NCBI GenBank assembly: GCA_007119095.1
Contig: SKQI01000236.1
Span: 1 to 17,088 of the forward strand
Direction: 5' to 3'
Length of the DNA stretch: 17,088 nucleotides
Origin: Wenzhouxiangella sp.
GTDB taxonomy: Bacteria > Pseudomonadota > Gammaproteobacteria > Xanthomonadales > Wenzhouxiangellaceae
The first letter of the stretch is position 1; every line of letters begins with the position of its first letter. The notes beneath the pieces were generated by a model, which saw only the letters and a program-made list of their open reading frames with translations, made no database searches and was not told the DNA's origin. This document shows positions 13,962-17,088 of this stretch, piece after piece. Made by a program: the position numbers and the translations under genes.

Positions 13962-14764
13962 TTCAGCATTGCTCCGTAACCATGGCGGAAATCAGGGTAG
14001 CGAAAATCATAGCCGCTGGCGCGCAATCGCCGGTTGGCAATTCGTTTGCCCTGGCCACCGGCTTCGCTGAGGCGGGCCGGCGGATTCCCGCCCATTTTAA
14101 CGGCCAGCCAGTCAAGCACTTCACACCGAGGGGACGGGCAATTGTCACTGGCACAGTACAGGGCCTGCGGCGACGGCAGATTCAGCAAATGGGCCAAGAC
14201 ACCAGCGCAATCATCGGCGTGAATCCGATTAGTCCACTGAGCCGGCTGCTCACGGCAGCTGGCCTGACCAGACCGGACCTGGCGCAAGAGATAGTCCCTT
14301 CCCGGCCCATAGATGCCGGAAAAGCGCACGACGACAGCACCTGCCGCCATGGCTTCGGCCTCTGACTCGAGCAGGATCTGGCCATTGAATTTTGCCGGTT
14401 CGGTCGGCGAGTCTTCATCGACCCACTGGCCGTCATCCTGACCATAGACTGCGGTTGAGGACGCCAGCAGCAGGCGATCAGCCTGAACGCGGGCCAACAA
14501 GTTTTGCAGCCCGGTCACATAAGCAAGCCGATAGGCCTCCGGCGAACGCTTGTCCGGCGTTGCCTGGTAGACCACCGCATCCCAGTGCCGATCAATACTT
14601 TGCAGGGTAGTCGGGTCAGCCAGGTTGGCCGGCTGCGGCTGTATTCTGGTCGGCAGCTTCTCCACCCGACGCCGCAAGCCGCTGACCTGCCATTCGTCCG
14701 CCGGCAGCGACTCAGCCAATCGGATGCCGATGTCACCGCAACCGGCGATCAACAGACGTTTCAC
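13958..14764 (-). CDS. extended-SDR-like NAD(P)-binding protein (YeeZ type)
   Basis: 268 residues starting with GTG at 14764, whose GTGA overlaps the exosortase stop. The N-terminal Rossmann fold begins MKRLLIAGCGDIGIRLAE with the dinucleotide motif GCGDIG at 8-13. LLLASSTAVYGQDDG (99-112) is the strand and serine-threonine motif of extended SDRs, and VVVRFSGIYGPGRDYLL (144-160) the next conserved strand. The catalytic YxxxK expected about 20 residues after STAVYG is absent: the sequence reads FNGQILLESE (126-135). The lack of the tyrosine and lysine is typical of the YeeZ-like subgroup, so it may bind a nucleotide-sugar or dinucleotide without classic SDR catalysis. Substrate unknown. It is coupled by overlap to both neighbours. 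Confidence 0.85.
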   Translation of the reverse strand: MKRLLIAGCGDIGIRLAESLPADEWQVSGLRRRVEKLPTRIQPQPANLADPTTLQSIDRHWDAVVYQATPDKRSPEAYRLAYVTGLQNLLARVQADRLLLASSTAVYGQDDGQWVDEDSPTEPAKFNGQILLESEAEAMAAGAVVVRFSGIYGPGRDYLLRQVRSGQASCREQPAQWTNRIHADDCAGVLAHLLNLPSPQALYCASDNCPSPRCEVLDWLAVKMGGNPPARLSEAGGQGKRIANRRLRASGYDFRYPDFRHGYGAMLK

Positions 14765-15303
14765 GATGAAGCCGTCGCCAGGTCTCCATCGTCGCTGTCC
14801 GAATCGCCACCATCATCCAGGGGCGGACGTGGCGGCAGCATGCGCAGCCAGATCAACCAGACCACCAACGCATCGAGAATGATCAATGCCTGCCAAAGAT
14901 ACAGGTGGAACCAGTTGAACCAGGTCATGTTCCACTGGCCCATGTAGAACAGGCTGATGATGCGCACCAGGTTCAGGCCCTGGATTGCCAGAAATCCGAT
15001 CGCGAAACCAATCAGTTTGTGCTTCAGGGGCGCAGGAAAGGCGAATATCGCAGCAAACAGGATAATCAGCGCCTCTACCCCATTGCAGCCCGGTTCAATA
15101 CTGATGGCGAAACCGCTGTCCAGATCGCGAATCACCTTCCCGACCGACACAACGCCATCGTCAAACAACTCGATCAGAAAAACACTGACGCTGGCGATGA
15201 CCGAAGTAAAAGGCAGGATCACCGCCTCCTGCACAGGCTGTAAAACCTCCAGGGTAAACAGGCCAAGCAGCAACACGACAAACAGGATGGAGAAGCGCAG
15301 CAT
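14761..15303 (-). CDS. xrtH: exosortase H-type membrane transpeptidase
   Basis: 180 residues with about five transmembrane segments (4-20, 27-48, 76-92, 95-120, 136-154). The exosortase triad is present: C73 in IEPGCNGVEALI (69-80), R114 in LNLVRIISLFY (110-120) and H133 in WFHLYLWQAL (131-140). The small single-domain size and these motifs match what I remember of exosortase H, which should cleave IPTL-CTERM-type sorting signals at the outer face of the inner membrane and pass substrates to the surface. No CTERM substrate is in the window. The cytoplasmic tail after the last helix is very acidic (DDGGDSDSDDGD, about 163-174). It heads an operon with the SDR gene (GTGA overlap) and pdxH. Family is confident; subtype from memory. 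Confidence 0.85.
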   Translation of the reverse strand: MLRFSILFVVLLLGLFTLEVLQPVQEAVILPFTSVIASVSVFLIELFDDGVVSVGKVIRDLDSGFAISIEPGCNGVEALIILFAAIFAFPAPLKHKLIGFAIGFLAIQGLNLVRIISLFYMGQWNMTWFNWFHLYLWQALIILDALVVWLIWLRMLPPRPPLDDGGDSDSDDGDLATASS

Positions 15304-15502
15304 GGAATCAACGACAACGGCCAGATCAGGGCGTACATCTTAGCAAAACCGGGTGCGCAACTCCGAGCCCGAAGCTGCCCGGCCGTGATAGCATTGCCAG
15401 CGTATTGGACTGACTGCCAACCACTTTGACCGCTCACCACCCGATCCCGCCCTGGCCCGCACCAGTCATCCGGCGAAGCCTGTCAGGATCAGGATTGATA
15501 CC

Positions 15503-16027
15503 GTGAAGCGATTGTTCCTGATCGGGCCAATGGGTTCGGGTAAAACCACGGTCGGACGATACCTGGCTCAACGCATGGGGTTGGATTTCCTCGACCTAGA
15601 TCAGGAGATCGAACGACGTTGTGGTGTCGATGTCAGCCTGATCTTCGAGATTGAAGGCGAAGCCGGTTTTCGCAGCCGTGAAACCGCCATGCTGGATGAA
15701 CTGAGCCAGCGAGACAGCATCCTGCTGGCCACGGGTGGCGGCAGTGTACTGAGCGAGGTCAATCGGAGCCTGCTGCGGTCGCGCGGCCTGGTGGTATGGC
15801 TGAACACCAGCGTCGACCAGCAACTCAAACGCCTGGAGCGAGACCAGCGCCGTCCGCTGCTGCGGGCACCGAACCGGCGCCAGCGCCTGGAAGCGATGGC
15901 CGAGGCCCGCAACCCGCTCTACCAGGCGTGCGCCCACCTGATTGTCAAGTCAGCCAATATAAGTCCCGCTCAAATGGCCGCAAGGGCAGAGCGAGAGATC
16001 AGAAGCCACCTGGAAGAGACGACATGA
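15503..16027 (+). CDS. aroK: shikimate kinase
   Basis: 174 residues, typical length. It phosphorylates shikimate at the 3-hydroxyl with ATP, fifth step of the chorismate pathway. Walker A GPMGSGKTT (8-16), the DLD shikimate/metal motif (31-33), R57 and E60 in GFRSRET, the GGG at 78-80 in LLATGGGSVL, the lid arginines in RDQRRPLL (113-120), and R136 in EARNPLY are all present. The start is GTG at 15503; AGGA lies about 8 nt upstream and no ATG fits. aroB begins at 16024, overlapping the stop in ATGA, so the two are one transcript. The 199 bp upstream, shared with the divergent exosortase gene, showed no convincing promoter. Confidence 0.96.
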   Translation: MKRLFLIGPMGSGKTTVGRYLAQRMGLDFLDLDQEIERRCGVDVSLIFEIEGEAGFRSRETAMLDELSQRDSILLATGGGSVLSEVNRSLLRSRGLVVWLNTSVDQQLKRLERDQRRPLLRAPNRRQRLEAMAEARNPLYQACAHLIVKSANISPAQMAARAEREIRSHLEETT

Positions 16028-17088
16028 AAGTCATAGAAGTCCGCCACGGCGGAGGCAGTTATCCGGTCTACGTGGGCCAGGGATTGCTCGGCATGACAAG
16101 CGTGATCCAACGCCACCTGCAGGGCCGCATTCTCACCGTCACCGATGACCGCGTCGCTGCACTTTACCTGGACGCCCTGCGCCCTTCGCTGGCTGGCCAG
16201 CCGCACCATCAGAGTCTGGTCCTGCCCAACGGGGAAGAGCACAAGACGGTGACAAGCTGGCAGCGCATCATCGACGCACTCGTTGACCTGGGCGCGCAGC
16301 GCGACGCCACCGTGGTTGCCCTGGGCGGTGGCGTGATCGGTGACATGGGCGGTTTTGCCGCGGCCAGTTACATGCGCGGCATCCGTGTGATTCAGATACC
16401 GACCACCCTGCTGGCACAGGTTGACGCCTCGGTGGGCGGCAAGACCGGAGTTAACCACAGTCGCGGCAAAAACCTGATTGGGGCCTTCCACGCCCCAACC
16501 GCAGTCATTGCCGATACCGACACCCTGGTCAGCCTGGACCCGCGCGACTATCGCGCCGGACTGGCCGAAGTGGTCAAGTACGGTGCGATTCGCGATCCCG
16601 AGTTTTTTGCCTGGCTGGAAGCCCATGTCGACGCACTCAATGGGCGCGAGGCAGACACCCTGATCGAGGCGGTCTACCAGTCGGTGCGCAACAAGGCGGA
16701 AGTCGTAGCTGCCGATGAGCGTGAGGCCGGCCAGCGCGCGCTGCTGAACTTCGGCCATACCTTCGGCCACGCGCTGGAGACAGCCACCGCCTACCGCGAA
16801 TACCGACACGGTGAGGCCGTTGCAATCGGCATGGTTCTGGCCACTCGCTTGAGTGAGCGGCTGGGCATATGCGAAACCGGCACCGCCGAGCGCATGATCA
16901 ACCTGCTGCAAAAGCTTGAGCTTCCGGTCGCGCTGCCCGAACACATTGACGCCCAGCAGCTACTTGAGCTGATGCGCCTGGACAAGAAAAACATGGCCGA
17001 ACAGATTCGCCTGATCCTGCTTGATGGCATCGGTCAGGCCCGAATTCTGCCCTGCCCGGCCACCGATATCATCAAGGTAATGCAAGCA
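16024..17088 (+). CDS. aroB: 3-dehydroquinate synthase, 3' end beyond window
   Basis: 355 codons are visible without a stop, nearly the whole enzyme (about 360 residues). It converts 3-deoxy-D-arabino-heptulosonate 7-phosphate to 3-dehydroquinate using NAD and a metal, second step of the shikimate pathway. Motifs: NAD-binding GGGVIGDMGGF (101-111) and IPTTLLAQVDASVGGKTGVN (125-144, K140), AEVVKYG (181-187), FGHTFGHALE (243-252), HGEAVAIGM (262-270) and DKKNM (320-324). The metal ligands E182, H245 and H262 are in place. The ATG at 16024 overlaps the aroK stop by ATGA. A large open frame on the opposite strand across this region is a shadow. Confidence 0.97.
   Translation, partial: MKVIEVRHGGGSYPVYVGQGLLGMTSVIQRHLQGRILTVTDDRVAALYLDALRPSLAGQPHHQSLVLPNGEEHKTVTSWQRIIDALVDLGAQRDATVVALGGGVIGDMGGFAAASYMRGIRVIQIPTTLLAQVDASVGGKTGVNHSRGKNLIGAFHAPTAVIADTDTLVSLDPRDYRAGLAEVVKYGAIRDPEFFAWLEAHVDALNGREADTLIEAVYQSVRNKAEVVAADEREAGQRALLNFGHTFGHALETATAYREYRHGEAVAIGMVLATRLSERLGICETGTAERMINLLQKLELPVALPEHIDAQQLLELMRLDKKNMAEQIRLILLDGIGQARILPCPATDIIKVMQA

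Noticed and set aside
15970..16944. 324-codon open frame on the minus strand across aroB
   Set aside because: Shadow of aroB, which has every expected motif on the plus strand.

Overview
The window is ordinary, dense, high-GC chromosomal DNA with no tRNA, rRNA, CRISPR array, insertion sequence or prophage gene that I could see. Gene content points to a gammaproteobacterium near the Xanthomonadales/Wenzhouxiangellaceae group. The reasons are a yggS-proC-yggT block divergent from pilT-pilU as in Pseudomonas, a short xanthomonad-type PdxH, a secreted protein family I associate with Xanthomonadales, an exosortase H, and several genes that look leaderless. The lineage is an inference from remembered family resemblance, not from a search.

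Layout. 1-311: the 3' end of a CBS-domain gene, followed by a 7-bp tandem repeat. 397-2394 (-): transketolase. 2726-3733 (+): an exported, probably beta-barrel outer-membrane protein. 3880-4428 (+): a small exported protein. 4473-6819 (-): a probable operon of an OmpR-family response regulator, its histidine kinase and a small zinc-ribbon membrane protein. 6820-7029: a structured regulatory region with tandem half-sites, a 16-bp hairpin, an intrinsic terminator and a palindrome. 7030-9235 (-): pilT-pilU, the type IV pilus retraction ATPases. 9354-12005 (+): yggS, proC, yggT and a DUF4426 gene. 12022-12546 (-): an unrecognised exported protein. 12565-13209 (+): trmH. 13210-13370: purine-rich 8-bp tandem repeats and a 21-bp RNA hairpin. 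13371-15303 (-): an overlapping operon of exosortase H, an SDR-type protein and pdxH. 15503-17088 (+): aroK-aroB, with aroB running off the end.

How the genes work together. Most genes are housekeeping: the pentose phosphate pathway (tkt) supplies erythrose-4-phosphate to the shikimate pathway (aroB, aroK); YggS and PdxH both handle pyridoxal phosphate; ProC completes proline synthesis; TrmH modifies tRNA. Surface biology is represented by PilT/PilU, the outer-membrane protein and exosortase H. The most interesting parts are the leader between pilU and the response regulator, the two-component system with an attached zinc-ribbon membrane protein, the exosortase H operon, and several intergenic hairpins whose G-U wobble pairs show which strand is the RNA.
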